Positions 1 to 11,609 of a stretch of DNA of 64,000 bases are shown piece by piece. The notes below the pieces were generated by a model. The model ran no database searches. It was not told the origin of the DNA and saw nothing but the letters and a program-made list of their open reading frames with translations. Source of the stretch: Anisodus tanguticus. Lineage: Eukaryota; Streptophyta; Magnoliopsida; Solanales; Solanaceae. The stretch covers positions 4,271,001 to 4,335,000 of the forward strand of contig CM067550.1 of NCBI GenBank assembly GCA_034509755.1, in the 5' to 3' direction. Positions within the stretch are counted from its first letter, which is position 1. Every line of letters starts with the position of its first letter. The translations under genes were made by a program, and so were the position numbers.

Positions 1-466
1 GGGCAACACTGGTGATCCAGATTTCTGAGATGAAATCCGGAGAGCTCTCTTGGTATTTTTACTTTCTGGTTCTGGATATCGATTCTCTGTAGTAGCCTTT
101 CTATTTATAGTAGAGAGTCTTCCTTGAAAAGCTCATCGATCAGTTGTGGAGGTTGAGAAAAAGGTGGACTGTTGGTGGGATTGGTTGGAGAAGATCAGGG
201 AGGAATAATCTCAACAGTTTTGGCTTGATTCTCACGACAAACAACAACTTTTGACTTAGTCCTCACTCGTTATTTACCAGCTCGTTTTTACCTCGCCAAG
301 TCATTTTTACCTCATAGTAATATTTACACAAATATTACTGCATCGCGTGAAGTAAGGCAAAATCTGTTCAGAAAATATTGGTCCGAATGTTGTGCTTTTG
401 TCCCAACATACTTACACATTCATGTCAATACTTTAGGAGATATGTTGGGTCAAATGTCACAACACA
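1..466 (-). repeat. possible LTR or promoter/leader of a retroelement leaving the window
   Basis: Read on the minus strand, the block begins with TGTTGTGACATTTG near position 466 and has a TATA-like CTATAAATAG at 117-108, followed by a non-coding leader running off the window. TG start, TATA box and leader fit an LTR whose body lies to the left. No matching second copy is in the window and no internal coding sequence is visible, so this is a weak call. A promoter and 5' UTR of a minus-strand gene is the alternative. Confidence 0.25.
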
Positions 467-1167
467 AAATTCAACATTAACCGTTTATATGCTTTAACAT
501 AAGCCAGATGCCCCTCTTTTTTGTTCTTTTGCTTGCACACCAATCCAGAGGCTAAGGGACCCAATTCTTAAGACTCAAGATGCAACTTACGACAGTCATT
601 AATCTAGCCGACCTGGTACAGAATACCCGACTTTAGAGCTTGGACACGAACACTATTTCGTTCTCAGTGGAAACCCGCCTTAGAGATTGAACGACAATAA
701 GATGATTCAACGTTCAATCTAAGACAACGATGAAGCTATCTTTCAAACAATGAAAAAAGCACAATCTCTAAAGACGAAATTATTGTCATACTATTCATCT
801 TATCTCCTATAAGCAAATAATCAATAAATTTTATCTGTATTATAATTAAAACATAACTCCTTCATGAATAAAAATAAAATTACTTTCAAAAAGTGAAATA
901 ATAAAATATGATAATTTTGATACATAGGACAAATGACCAATGACAATTGAAAATGTACAATTCGGTTATGTATTTTTAAAAGAAATATTAAGTGATATTC
1001 ACCCTCACGATGTTCTCAAATACTAGTAAATATGCAATACTAAGATTTGTTAATTATTTGAGTTACACCCAATGTTCTTATTTCTATAGATGAAAAACTA
1101 TTAAGTATCATTCATTTGTTAAAGAATTATGAGGGTCAACGATTTTAGTTGAGGAATTTAACATATA
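467..1167. other. AT-rich intergenic DNA, no gene seen
   Basis: No open frame, splice-consistent exon or RNA gene could be supported here. The sequence is AT-rich with scattered stop codons in all frames. Confidence 0.5.
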
Positions 1168-2006
1168 CAGTAGAAACTCTATTAATTAATACTCGATTAT
1201 TTAATACTCTCTTAGATAATATTTTTGGTCGGTCCCGATTCGGGGATAACGTGCTAAATTAATAATTCGCTAAAATTATAAGATAATACATTTTTAATTA
1301 CTCATATAGACCCCATGTAAAATATAAATTAATAATTCCTTATATACTACATAATACATGAGTGAATTATGAAGACTTCTTGAAAAATGACTCAATTGTC
1401 TTTTTATTTTTTGTTGAAATCAATGTCACATTGAATCTCATCTCTAATTTTTCTTATCATTGTAAGAACTTCTGGTGTTGTTTTCTCATTGCTCAACAAG
1501 AAATTATTCAATGTGATTGTCGCTTTAATAGTCTCGTTTCGCGAAGGGGGCTCTACTGTAGAACTTTCATCATCATCTTCATCACCTTTATCAATTCCTA
1601 TAACGCTCTCAATTATTTCTTCATCGGTCAACAACTGTGCAACTACATTTTCTTCTGGGTAGTTCAGGACATGTTCGACATCCATTGTTTGTGTTAGCAT
1701 GATTTGATCTTGTGTTTATATAGGAAATATTTTTTAATATCCATAAAGTAGTACATTGAACACAAGAAGCATAATAAAGTGGGAGATTGAAGGGTGCTTC
1801 ATTTGATATAGTACATTGAACAATAATGAAGTGGAAGATTGAAGAGTGTTTGTAAATTGGGTATTTCATTATAAATTTATCTATAAATTGATAAAGTATT
1901 AATTAATATATAAATTAATAATTATTAATTTATCGATTAATTAATATCTCTTTTGATTAATAAATTTTGGTGGTCCCAAAATCATTAATTTATAGAGTTT
2001 CTACTG
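1168..2006 (-). mobile_element. pogo/Emigrant-like (Tc1/mariner superfamily) element, internally deleted
   Basis: Left terminus CAGTAGAAACTCTATTAATT at 1168 is matched in inverted orientation by the right terminus ending at 2006 (CAGTAGAAACTCTATAAATT on the minus strand). Both are flanked by a TA dinucleotide (1166-1167 and 2007-2008), the target duplication of Tc1/mariner elements. The termini closely resemble those of plant Emigrant MITEs, which derive from pogo-type Lemi transposons. The subterminal regions also repeat the phrase GGTC(C/G)... in inverted form. About 840 bp remain, too short for an autonomous element, but a piece of coding sequence survives at 1404-1700. Confidence 0.75.
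1404..1700 (-). pseudogene. C-terminal remnant of a pogo/tigger-type transposase
   Basis: A 98-residue acidic frame lies between the terminal repeats of the pogo-like element. It contains a DEEI-type segment, an acidic DEDDDES run near residues 42-48, and a segment around NNFLLSNEKTTPEVL and IRKIRDEI. This resembles the acidic tail of plant tigger/CENP-B-like transposases, after the DDE domain. No DDE catalytic triad or DNA-binding domain remains, so it cannot act as a transposase. The family call rests on the resemblance plus the Emigrant-like termini and is moderately sure. The frame is uninterrupted, so the deletion may be fairly recent. Confidence 0.5.
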
Positions 2007-2029
2007 TAATTTGTGTAAGACCCGTTAGG

Positions 2030-2190
2030 CGAGCCCCGAGCGTTGGACGTTAGGCGTGTTTAGGGCGTACACTCGGACGCTTAGGGCGTAAACCTCACAG
2101 GAACTAATCCCCGCATGTGAGCCCTGGGGCGTTTTGGCAGTGTCCGCCCCGGGGCGAGCCTCGAGTCAAGTCTTGAAACTGCCTTTTAAA
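2030..2190. repeat. GC-richer dispersed repeat in the fibrillin intron
   Basis: This block is much richer in G+C than its surroundings and repeats motifs such as GTTAGGCG, GGGCGTAAAC and GGGGCG. It ends in TTTTAAAACACTG. It reads as the end of a dispersed DNA repeat of the kind also seen at 61137-61497 (AGGCGAGCCTC-like phrases, CACTG end), but no terminal repeat or target duplication could be paired. Confidence 0.35.
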
Positions 2191-2270
2191 ACACTGATTA
2201 TTGCTTCTCTTTTGCAGTAATAGAAGTTTTAAAGTTCCCTGACACGTTTTCTATGTATTTCCACAAATAG

Positions 2271-2485
2271 GATCATCCACAATTAAGATTAAATTCGAGA
2301 AAACTACAGTGAAGACAACCGGGAACTTGTCACAGCTGCCACTACTAGAGGTGCCTCGAATCCCAGATCAGTTTAGGCAACAATCTAATCCAGGAAGTGG
2401 TGAGTTTGAAGTTACCTACATCGATTCTGATACACGTGTAACAAGGGGAGACAAAGGAGAGCTTAGAGTTTTCGTCATCTCATAA
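2271..2485 (+). CDS. plastid-lipid-associated protein (fibrillin/PAP), last exon
   Basis: After an acceptor ending in CACAAATAG at 2270 the frame (two bases, then codons) runs to TAA at 2483-2485. It encodes the conserved C-terminus of the PAP/fibrillin family: an IKFEKT strand, LEVPRIPDQ, then GSGEFEVTYID, DTRVTRGDKGEL and the terminal RVFVIS. Fibrillins are plastid lipocalin-like proteins bound to plastoglobules and thylakoids. The last part of the domain is complete here and no upstream exon was found in 1-2270, so the preceding exons probably lie outside the window behind an intron enlarged by the pogo-like element. The 3' UTR probably extends to about 2650. Which fibrillin subfamily it belongs to cannot be told from one exon. 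Confidence 0.78.
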
Positions 2486-2959
2486 GTTGGGCTGCGATAG
2501 ATATAGTTATCCTATAGTATTTTGTTACTACAGTGTCATGTAACAACATATCAAATGTGTAGATATGCTCAACATTATTCTGCTGGTCCACAGCTAGCAA
2601 AGTTGTAATGCTACTGCAAATTCAAATCTGTATGCAGTAAATTTGGCTTGTGACTGTTAACAGCTGTGAGGAATTATGCAGTGAGATTTTAAGAATACAT
2701 ATGAGGTAAGGAACAACAAAAAAACAGGTTAATAGAATTACTCAACAACTGTGGAGTGAATAGAACTGCCAATAATCCTATCCAAGAGTGACATGAGGTG
2801 CAAGAAGCAATATGTAGAGACCAAACAGAAACGCTCATAGCGAGAATCCGTTCAAATTGTTTTGGCGGGAATCTCACTAGTTATGATGCTTGCTGCTTGG
2901 ATCTACCATTGACTCTATTTATTATTATGGTAAATTAGTGTATCATTTGTTTCGGTTCA

Positions 2960-3200
2960 ATATGTCCACTTATGATACTCACATAGAATCAACGGATAGA
3001 TAAAGTCAGACCTAAAGAGCAAGGTAAACATGATTCAGAGTCTCATATAGAGTCTAACGGATAGATCAGAAAGACACTAAAGAGCAATGTATACATGATA
3101 TTTAGAGGTTCGATACGTTCACCAATGAGACTCACATGGAGTCAAAGGACATATCAAAGAGTCACACTAAAATGCAATGTATACATGATTCGAGTCGAAA
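2960..3200 (+). repeat. degenerate tandem repeat
   Basis: Three diverged copies of a unit of roughly 60-80 bp are visible. Each holds ACTCACAT/GGAGTC..., GGATAGAT or GGACATAT, a GAGCAA/ATGCAA core and a (G/A)TA(A/T)ACATGAT end (about 2978, 3041 and 3122). No coding capacity was recognised. Confidence 0.5.
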
Positions 3201-3716
3201 GCGGTGGCAATGTCCATTCCATCCACCACCACTATAGAGCTCAATCAACCAAACCTCTCTTTGATTTGATGACATTGCAATTTGCAAGAAGTAGGATCCT
3301 GGAAACATGTAGAGTATAAATGAAATAGGCTCCATTTATTTAAGGATAACCAATTGATGAGGAGCCACTGATGTAAATGAATTCATGATAAGTAGATGTA
3401 CACAAAACCTCCCATCCCAAAAAAAGAAAAATCCTTTGATCTAGATCTTAAAGTAGCTGGGATAGGATATATAGATCATTTATAGGAGTATCTATTTAGA
3501 TTTATGTAGTCCAATTTTGAGAGGATTTATCCTGGTTAAACAAATTTAGGCAAGTTTAAGTTTAGAGGGTGTTTCCTAACCTTATAAGATAGTTAAATTA
3601 GTTTATAAATATCTTTTAAACTTATTTACGCGTTTGGTAAATATTCAAAGTGTTTAAAGTCAAAATCAGTCAAAATACATTAGTTAGTCACCCTTCACCA
3701 TCAACTTATGACTTTT
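3201..3716. other. intergenic DNA, no gene seen
   Basis: No coding exon or RNA gene could be supported. The short frame at 3095-3319 has no recognisable similarity and overlaps the tandem repeat. Confidence 0.4.
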
Positions 3717-4389
3717 TAGGGATGACGTGTGGGTACAATTTTGCGGATTTTGCACCGCACCCGCCCCAGTTGGGGCGGATATGGATATAACTTTGGCGGG
3801 TAGTAGGCGAGTATGAGTAGGTGGTAGATTTACAGTTATATTCGCCTGCCCCGCCCCGCATCCAACCGCCCGCCCCAAATCCACCCGCCCGCCTTATACC
3901 CGCCAACTATAATTTTATTTGTACAACTTTATATTTATCTAAAGCCCCAAATAATTTGACACATAATTTTAACAGTCCATAAGCCCAATAATAATGAATT
4001 GACAGGTTAACAAAATGACAAATGAATTGATTACAAAATATGGTTGGCGGGTACATGCGGGTATTGACGGATGGCGGATATCCACTTGGGTGGTGGAGCG
4101 GGTGTGGATTTAGGAATATACCCGTCTATGCGAATATGGATGTTGAAAATGTACCCGCCACGGGTGGCGGGTATAAAATTTTCTGGTGGGTACGAGTGCG
4201 GGGGAGGTGGCAATAGTGGATTTTTTCCCCTCATCCTTCCGCTTGGAAAATCAGTTTCATGATTGAGTTTCCCCTTCACGTGGATCTAGGGAACCTGTCT
4301 CGGGAACAATTTCTTACTGGTAATAGCTAATCACAGTAAGAGAGTCCAATCTCCCGCACCCGCCTCGCCCCGCCCAATTGCCATCCCTA
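3717..4389. mobile_element. non-autonomous hAT-like element with GC-rich subterminal repeats
   Basis: The left end TAGGGATGACG at 3717 pairs in inverted orientation with the right end (...TTGCCATCCCTA at 4389). Both ends carry runs of (A)CCCGCC/GGCGGG-type subterminal repeats about 150-200 bp long around an AT-rich core. The same architecture occurs at 13792-14564 and 16940-17942, where 8-bp duplications can be seen. Here the flanks only share an imperfect ACTTTT, so the duplication is uncertain. No transposase is encoded. The small frames inside are artefacts of the repetitive GC-rich ends. Confidence 0.65.
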
Positions 4390-5285
4390 CTTTTGAGCTT
4401 ATAATCACTTTAGTTTTGATCAAATATTTTGCTATTTTATACCTAATTTTTTTCAATTTTCTCAAAATACTCTTCCAAAAGAAGAACTCCTAACTTCCTC
4501 TCCTTCCCTTTTTGCCGTTCGTTATTCTCCTTAGAAAGATACATTTTAATTTATAATTCTTGTAAATAACTTTAAGGGCATGTTAGTCATTTTAAAAAAA
4601 TAATTATTTATTCATATTTTTTTACCAAATACATCAACTATTTATTATGAGCTAATTTCTTTATTTTAATCAAAACATGTAACTGCTTAATTATAAAATT
4701 AATTTTAACATCTAAAAATGTTTATTAGCACTTAATGCTTATTACTTTTGAATCACTAATCCAGATGTGCTTATTGCAATGCTCCTCCTTTATTTGAGCT
4801 TGGGACAACTATACTCCGTGAAACACAAATGAGTTGAATTATCCCTATTAAGAAAACATAGACAATTAACTCTACCCTTCAAACTTTAAAACCTAGAAAC
4901 CAAATAAAGGATAGAAAGAGGCTCTTTAATGTTTAATTATCAAATATTTTCGGATGTTTATTTACCAAGCTGAAAAGGAAAAGGTTAGAAGGGAGAAAGA
5001 CGAAGATAAATGCAGAAATGTTCGCCGGTTATCTCTTTTTGATGACTATTAGTAAATGATGATCTTTTTATTTCTCATGTAATTTAAGGATCTTTTAGAC
5101 TATGATCTAAAGACTCATTTTGAAACTGAAAATCTAATGAAAAAACATTAGACTATAGTCTAAAATTTTGTAGACGTTAGACGACAATCTAATATTTTAT
5201 CAATACAAATGTTATTTGCACAACTTTAAAAAATAGGAATAAAATCTAAATGATGGTCTAAAAAAGGGAATTTGTGTAAATCAAC
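4390..5285. other. AT-rich intergenic DNA, no gene seen
   Basis: No gene is recognised. Around 5085-5205 the phrase TTAGACTATAGTCTAAA and related inverted motifs recur, suggesting a small foldback repeat without clear ends. Confidence 0.4.
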
Positions 5286-5289
5286 CAGG

Positions 5290-5590
5290 TAAATGACAAG
5301 CATTTTTTATGCGGATTGCCCTTCAAAAGCATTGGCCTTTAATTTTTTGCTCTTCGCTTATAAAGTACCCCGATATTTCGGGTTCGAACCTCGCTTAGTA
5401 AATAACAAAAAAAATTCGCAAGGCATAGTTTGCCTGCAAACTCTACCTTATAAGACAGGGTTTGCCTTAGCATGAAAGCAAATTCTGCAAACTCTACCTT
5501 GCGAATCCAAACTATGTCTTCCGATTTTTTTTTTTAAATTTTTTGATTGAGCTGAGGTTAGAAAGAGGGACATTTGTGCGAATTGACAGA
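5290..5590. mobile_element. MITE of the same family as the one at 38030-42062
   Basis: It begins with GCGGATTGCCCTTCAAAAGC and CTTTAATTTTTTGCTC, then a GGGTTCGAACC box, a central region of AAACTCTACCTTA motifs, and ends near GGGACATTTGTGCGAATTG. All these motifs recur at 38030-38236 and 41843-42062. The ends are imperfect inverted repeats. The target duplication was not identified. Confidence 0.5.
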
Positions 5591-5895
5591 TGACAGGTTA
5601 ACTCAACTTGGGCTGGCCCAAATACTTGACCCGGCCCAGTGGAACTCCGGGATACATCACCATACGTTCAAAACAAAGGGAACTGAAACTAGCCGTTACC
5701 AATCAAAACTTTCAAACGTCTAAACTTTTCATTTGAACTTTCAAATACAAAACATCCAAAAATACAATCCCATTTTTTTCCATTTCATTAATCAATCACT
5801 CACCTTCTTCTTCTCTCTCTCTCTTCATTTCTGTCTGCTTCAGTTTCCATTTTTAGCTCTAATAAATCTTAAATATATCCTATCAGTGACTGAAA

Positions 5896-5911
5896 CCCCC
5901 CCCCCCCCCCC
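5896..5911 (+). repeat. 16-base poly-C tract in the kinesin 5' leader
   Basis: A run of 16 C lies about 100 bases upstream of the KIN-10A start codon, just after a pyrimidine-rich (TTCTTCTTCTCTC) leader. It probably lies in the 5' UTR or core promoter. Homopolymers of this length are often mis-sequenced, so the exact count is uncertain. Confidence 0.7.
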
Positions 5912-6012
5912 TTAATTTGGGTCTGTAAAATCTTGAAATTTTCTTGAAAATTCAATCAGTATATTAGAAAAAAGAAACCCCATTTCAAATCTTTCTATCT
6001 TGATCTTCATCA

Positions 6013-9000
6013 ATGGCTCCTACACCATCAAAAAATCAAACTCCAACACCCTCATCAAAAATACACCAAACCCATGTGGCAAATTCAAGAACCCCACAAT
6101 CTAAGCATCGTTTAAACTTCAACTCAGCAAAACCCTCACCAAACCCTAATTCCACAGCAATGAAAGAAGGGGTCCCACCTCCCGAGCACCCGGTTGAGGT
6201 TATAGGCCGGATTCGCGACTACCCCGATAAAAAGGAGAAATCTTTATCAGCATTACAAGTTAATTCTGATAGTAGGTCCTTACGTGTTAGGACCGATATA
6301 GGGTATAGGGATTTTACCCTAGACGGGGTGTCGTTATCCGGGGAAGAAGATCTTGATGTGTTTTATAAGAAGTTTGTTGAATCAAGAATTGATGGGGTGA
6401 AGTTAGGTGATAAATGTACTATAATGATGTACGGACCTACTGGTTCTGGAAAAAGTCATACTATGTTTGGTAGTGCTAAGCAGCCAGGCATTGTTTATAA
6501 GTCATTGAAGGATATTTTAGGTGATGGGAATGAAGAGAGTGATGAAAGTAGTGAGAAGGTTGGTCTTGGAACATTTGTTCAGGTTACTGTTTTGGAGATT
6601 TATAATGAGGAGGTTTATGATTTGTTATCGACGACTAATAGTGGTGGTGGATTTGCTTTTGGTTGGTCCAAGGCCAGTGCTTCTAAGGTAAAAATTAAAG
6701 TTTTTCCATATTTGTCTGTGTCTTGTTTTTCGATTGATATGTTTCGTGAGATTTTAGTACAACATGTTTAGTTGTGTATTATTGATTTTGTTATTGAACA
6801 GAATGGACCTTAGCATTGTAGTTGTGGTTTGAGAAAGTTTGCTAGTTTCATTCACATGAAAAGTGTGTTTATTTTGTATCAAGCAAAATGCTTATAATGC
6901 TCTAGTTTCCAAATGTGCTAGCTGATGTACTTGAATATGTAGCAGTCATTTTTAAGGTTTTTATTGTGTAAGTTTTATGTTAATTGTAATTCCGGTATAC
7001 TTGCTACAATTTGTGCTATGTTAGGTGATTACTTTTCATTTTATATAGCTGTAAAAGCTTCCTTTTTCTTTCACTTACTGAAGTTACCCTGCCTTTTTCT
7101 TTATTCGGATTCCGCTTGAAACTAGTCCCTTCTCAGCTTTTCTAAGAAGTTCCGTTAAATATCTTCTTTATCTATAAATTGTTGAACTGCATGGCTAATA
7201 GACGTTTATAGTTAGAAATTAGTACCTTAACTCCTTAAGTCTGTTAGGAAATGACATAGGGTTATCATGTGAAACTTTTAAAAAAAAAATCAGTTACGAC
7301 TGTGCTTACTGATCTTTATGTGTCTGTACACTGTTGTCCTGTCTTTTACCTTGCAGGTGAAGCTGGAAGTTATAGGTAAAAAGGCGAAAAATGCAACATT
7401 TATTTCGGGGACTGAAGCGATAAAGATATCGAAAGAGATCCAACAAGTTGAGAAGAGAAGAATAGTAAAGAGCACTCTGTGTAATGAGAGGAGCTCTAGG
7501 AGCCACTGCATGGTATATGTTTAATCACTTTCTCATGGAAACATGTTCATCTAGTTTCTAGTTTCAGCATATTCATCTTCAATTTCTCTCAAGGCGGGTA
7601 AATGTCTTTGTAGATAATCCTTGATGTTCCAACAGTTGGAGGGCGTCTAATGCTCGTGGACATGGCTGGTTCTGAGAATATTGAACAAGCTGGTCAAACT
7701 GGTTTGGAAGCAAAAATGCAGGTAAGCGTTCTGGATTCGCTTAGCTCACTTCTATAAGTTTGTTATCTGATTTCCTTTTAAAGTAACTCAAAACATATAA
7801 CCAACTGTTTGATATAATTGTGTCTTAAATCTTGCAGACTGCGAAAATCAACCAGGGAAACATTGCATTGAAGAGGGTTGTTGAGTCCATTGCTAATGGT
7901 GATTCTTATGTGCCATTTAGAGACAGCAAGTTAACCATGCTATTACAGGTAAGTTTTGCATATGCTGGTGATAGTATTGGCAGATTGCTTTTGAAAGTGT
8001 TCATTGATATGTGGAAGTTGATTCAACTATTTTGTGTAGGATTCTTTTGAGGATGACAAGTCCAAAATTCTTATGATACTTTGTGCAAGCCCCGATCCTA
8101 AAGAGCTCCACAAAACCATCTCCACTCTGGAATATGGTGCCAAAGCAAAGTGCATTGTCCGTGGTCCTCATACGCCATTAAAGGAGAAAGGTGAGGATTC
8201 TTCATCGACAGTTATTTTGGGATCAAGAATTGCCGTTATGGATCAGTTCATCTACAAGCTTCAGATGGAGAACAAGCTGAAAGAGAAAGAGCGTAATGAA
8301 GCTCAGAAAGAGCTTATGAAGAAAGAAGAAGAAATTGCTACACTAAGGGCCAAACTTGAGTTAGTACAAGGAAAGGGAACAGAGATAACTGAGGATGAGA
8401 TCAATGTTAAAGTAAATGACCAAACTCAGATGCTGAAGAGTGAGTTGGAAAAGACGATTCAAGATTGTCAGAAAATGGCAAATGAAATTGTTGAAATTGA
8501 AAGGAGGAAGATGGAAGAAAGAATGTTTCAGCAGCAACAAGAATTCGAAATGCTCCAGAGGCGCCTGGAGGAGATGGAAGTTGAGCTTCGCCGCTCTAGG
8601 GCTGGAAGTGGATCAGTAGAAGTGGAGGAAAATACTTTCGCTAAAAGGCTGCAAGAGATTTACTCTGAAGATTCAGGAATGGTAAAATCTATGGATTTGG
8701 ACCAATCAATCGATATGGACACTGGAAAGCGGGACACTGGTAGCACTTTCCAAGCAATCTTGGGTTATCCTAACATAAGCAATTCAGTTGAAGTTGAAGA
8801 TCCTGCTGTCTTATTGCCACATTTCACCAATAAAGGTATCTTGAGCACTGTATTTGAAGAGGAAGAAGAAGATGATGATGACGGAGATACAGAGAAGATC
8901 CCCCCTATTGATGAGGAGGTGCAGAAGGAGGTCATTGAGGAAAAAACAATATGTTCCGGTCTGCTCGATCATGATGTTTGTATGGGAGCAGCCCCTTCTA

Positions 9001-9814
9001 GGCAAGCGCTTATTCAGAACATTTTCACACTCTGTGGAAATTATAGAGAGCTTTCGGAGAAGAATTTTGAAGATACTGATTACTCATCACCTACAGTTAA
9101 AACAATTGGAGAGGATTATGCTGTAAAAGATTTTCATAATCCATCTGCAGAAGGTTTCTCCAAGGATCTTTTGCCATTAGGTAATACTGAGACCATGAAA
9201 AAGTCAGTGGTTAATCAGACGAGAACGTTTAAGAGCTCTTATGATAAAGAAAATGGTTCAAAGGAGAACTTCAACCCTACCGGTGGTGATTTAGAAGTCC
9301 ACGTGAAATGGGAAGCTGCATCAAAAGAGAATCCTGGTGTAGCAACCAAGGTAAAGGTTGATAGAGATTCATCTCTAGCTGATCTGCGTAAACTGATTGA
9401 GATACACCTCGATGCCGACAGTCCAGCATTCACTTTCCTTGCAGTAGGGGTATGTTTTTACTTAACTGGCTTCAGAAAACTGCTCATACTTCTATTTTTA
9501 TGATATTAAACTTTTAATTTTTGTTTAATTAGGATTCATCCGGTGCTCCGGTGCCTAAAGAACAGGAGGTAGTCACACCAGTGAGTAAGCTTCCAAAATG
9601 CAACAACTTGTCACGTTGTCACCTAGCTTACTTACGTGCAGTGAAGGGAGCACAGCGGTTTAATCACCTGCCATTTACTTCGCTGGAAAATAAGCTTCCA
9701 TTAACTCCAAAGTCAAATATCAAAGAAGTAGGTAATGGACTTTCTCCGAAAGTAGGAGAACATCTGAGTAGAACACCCTTTGTAACTGTCAAAAGATATC
9801 TAAATGAGTGTTAG
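6013..9814 (+). CDS. KIN10A: kinesin-like protein KIN-10A (PAKRP2 type), six exons
   Basis: Exons by GT-AG sites in frame: 6013-6687, 7357-7512, 7614-7721, 7838-7948, 8040-9449, 9533-9814, giving 913 residues. This is slightly longer than the Arabidopsis homologue PAKRP2. A low-complexity Ser/Pro N-terminus (1-58) precedes the motor domain. The P-loop GPTGSGKSHT is at 141-150, switch I NERSSRSH at 268-275 and switch II DMAGSE at 293-298, with Met where most kinesins have Leu, a known feature of this subfamily. VPFRDSKLTMLLQ ends exon 4. A Lys/Glu-rich coiled coil follows (about 400-550), then an acidic run and a divergent tail. KIN-10 proteins are plus-end-directed phragmoplast motors that carry Golgi-derived vesicles in cytokinesis. 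The start is the first ATG after the pyrimidine-rich leader, and no frame break was seen. Confidence 0.93.
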
Positions 9815-10348
9815 TTGATGATATTCTCGTATGTGTTTGTGTGAATCATGTATGTAATCTCACGTGACCATTATGATATTTTGCTCTTGAGTACATTGCA
9901 TATGTACTCGTATTGGATTTACATTGTGTGATGTTTTCAAATACTTATTTCATGTCTTAATTCTTCATACCTCTATTCTTTTAATCTCTTACTGGTGGCA
10001 TCCCAAGAGGAGGGGAGGGGAAAATAGAGAAAGGAAGAACCATAATGGCTAAAATCCAAACAACTAATGACATGAGGTTCATGTACTCGACTTAGAGATC
10101 ATTGAGATAGCTGATTGAAGGCACATGAGACTTGTGCAAATCATTCCAATCACACTTCAAGAAATGTGTTCAATGTAAACTGAAATTACACTTCCAAACT
10201 TAATCGATAGCTTGTATTTGTCCTAATTCAACTCTCCTATGCATGTGCGTTCACACACAAACGCACACACAACCAATAGGTAAAGAGATTGAGCAAGCAA
10301 GAGAGCAAAATGAGTTTGGTGAACTTGACAAGTAATAACTGATACTTA
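9815..10348 (+). other. kinesin 3' UTR and intergenic DNA
   Basis: The 3' UTR probably occupies about the first 150 bases (TTTGTGTGAATCATGTATGTAA region). No further gene was seen up to the MITE at 10349. Confidence 0.4.
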
Positions 10349-10887
10349 GGAGCCGTTTGGACATGATTTGAAATCATGATGATTTGAAGTGGAAGTTTTG
10401 TACCATCAAACTTTCTCAATTCTTATACAATCTTACCAAATGAACAAGTCATAGTTCATAACAAAATTAATACGCTACTAGAAGATCTTTCTAAAAAATA
10501 CAACATCAATTGATCAAATTTTAGTTCAACAAAATGAAAAATTGAACACGAGTTGTAGTGTAACTACTCTTTAATATAATCCTCCCACATGGTTGGTAAG
10601 ATTATATTTGTTATAAATATACTACCAACTTGTAAATCTTTTAATATTTGATATAAATGGTTGGTAAACATGATTGGTAAATGTATCTACCAACTTATGA
10701 ATCTCTTTTTACAAAATATAAACTTATGGGTCAACTTTTACATTTAAAAAATTTGAAATCATGATTTAGAATCCCAAATCATGCCTTTTTGGATGATTTG
10801 GGATTTCATCTCATGAGATGATATTGCATATTTTGGATGATTTGGGATTTCATCTCATGAGATGATATCGCATATCCAAACGCCTAC
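10349..10887. mobile_element. Tourist-like MITE (PIF/Harbinger type)
   Basis: The left end GGAGCCGTTTGGACATG and the right end (GTAGGCGTTTGGATATG on the minus strand) are imperfect inverted repeats flanked by TTA at 10346-10348 and 10888-10890, the 3-bp duplication typical of PIF/Harbinger elements. Near the right end a 43-bp unit (TTGGATGATTTGGGATTTCA... with the palindrome CTCATGAG) is repeated twice. No coding capacity. Confidence 0.7.
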
Positions 10888-11189
10888 TTAATGAAATGGT
10901 ACAGAAGACTTTCGACTTTCTGAATTGAAGTTGTTTTAAATCAACAGCAACCATCCCGGATAAATTGCATTCTAAATTCAGTTTCCAACTCATGAAAATG
11001 ATATTAGGCTTGTAAGGAATATGAATATATAATAGTTTAATCAATTTCCAACTAGCATTGATGAATTGAGATCAAATTTCCATTCTTTATTTTGGGTCAG
11101 TTTTCCTTCTGGTTTGAGTTTGCCTCAGCTTAATAGAAACTTGTGCCACTAAAATCATACATGTGAACAGGGAATTAAAAGGGTAGAGT

Positions 11190-11363
11190 CAGGGGCAGAG
11201 CTAGCTCATCAGGTGCGGGTTCAGCCGAAACCAGTAACTTTGGTCCAAACTTTATATTTGTATTAAAAATTGATTGAACATAACAAATTATTAATTTAGA
11301 ATCCAATTACTTTAAAAACTAAAATCCCGAACCCATAAAGGTCAAATCCAGGCTTCACCTCTA
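11190..11363. mobile_element. 174-bp hAT-type MITE
   Basis: A perfect 8-bp direct duplication GGTAGAGT flanks the element (11182-11189 and 11364-11371). Termini CAGGGGCAGAGCTAG and, on the minus strand, TAGAGGTGAAGCCTG are imperfect inverted repeats. The short length, terminal CA and 8-bp duplication fit a non-autonomous hAT element. It lies about 250 bp beyond the end of the GLTP gene. Confidence 0.72.
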
Positions 11364-11609
11364 GGTAGAGTATCTTTCTTGGATTTTTTCAATTAACTCA
11401 TCTCATTTCCTTTTCTTTTACCAGATTAACTAAAATCTTTAACAAAAAGAAGCAAAATTAGAACCGAGTAAATACAAGATGCTGGCCAGAAAAATATCAT
11501 AGAACTTTAGGGGGACGAAATGACAATAAAAGCAACAGATGTGGTGAAAAATTGGAAGAAATATAACAATGCTCAAACTGGAGAAGTAGTCATCAAGGGA
11601 AGAAGTTGA

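Noticed and set aside
1362..1697. Plus-strand 111-codon frame
   Set aside because: It lies opposite the transposase remnant on the minus strand, which has the better family signal.
6688..7356. Possible premature end of the kinesin at TAG 6769-6771
   Set aside because: A GT donor at 6688 and an AG acceptor ending at 7356 restore the motor domain in frame, so the stop is intronic.
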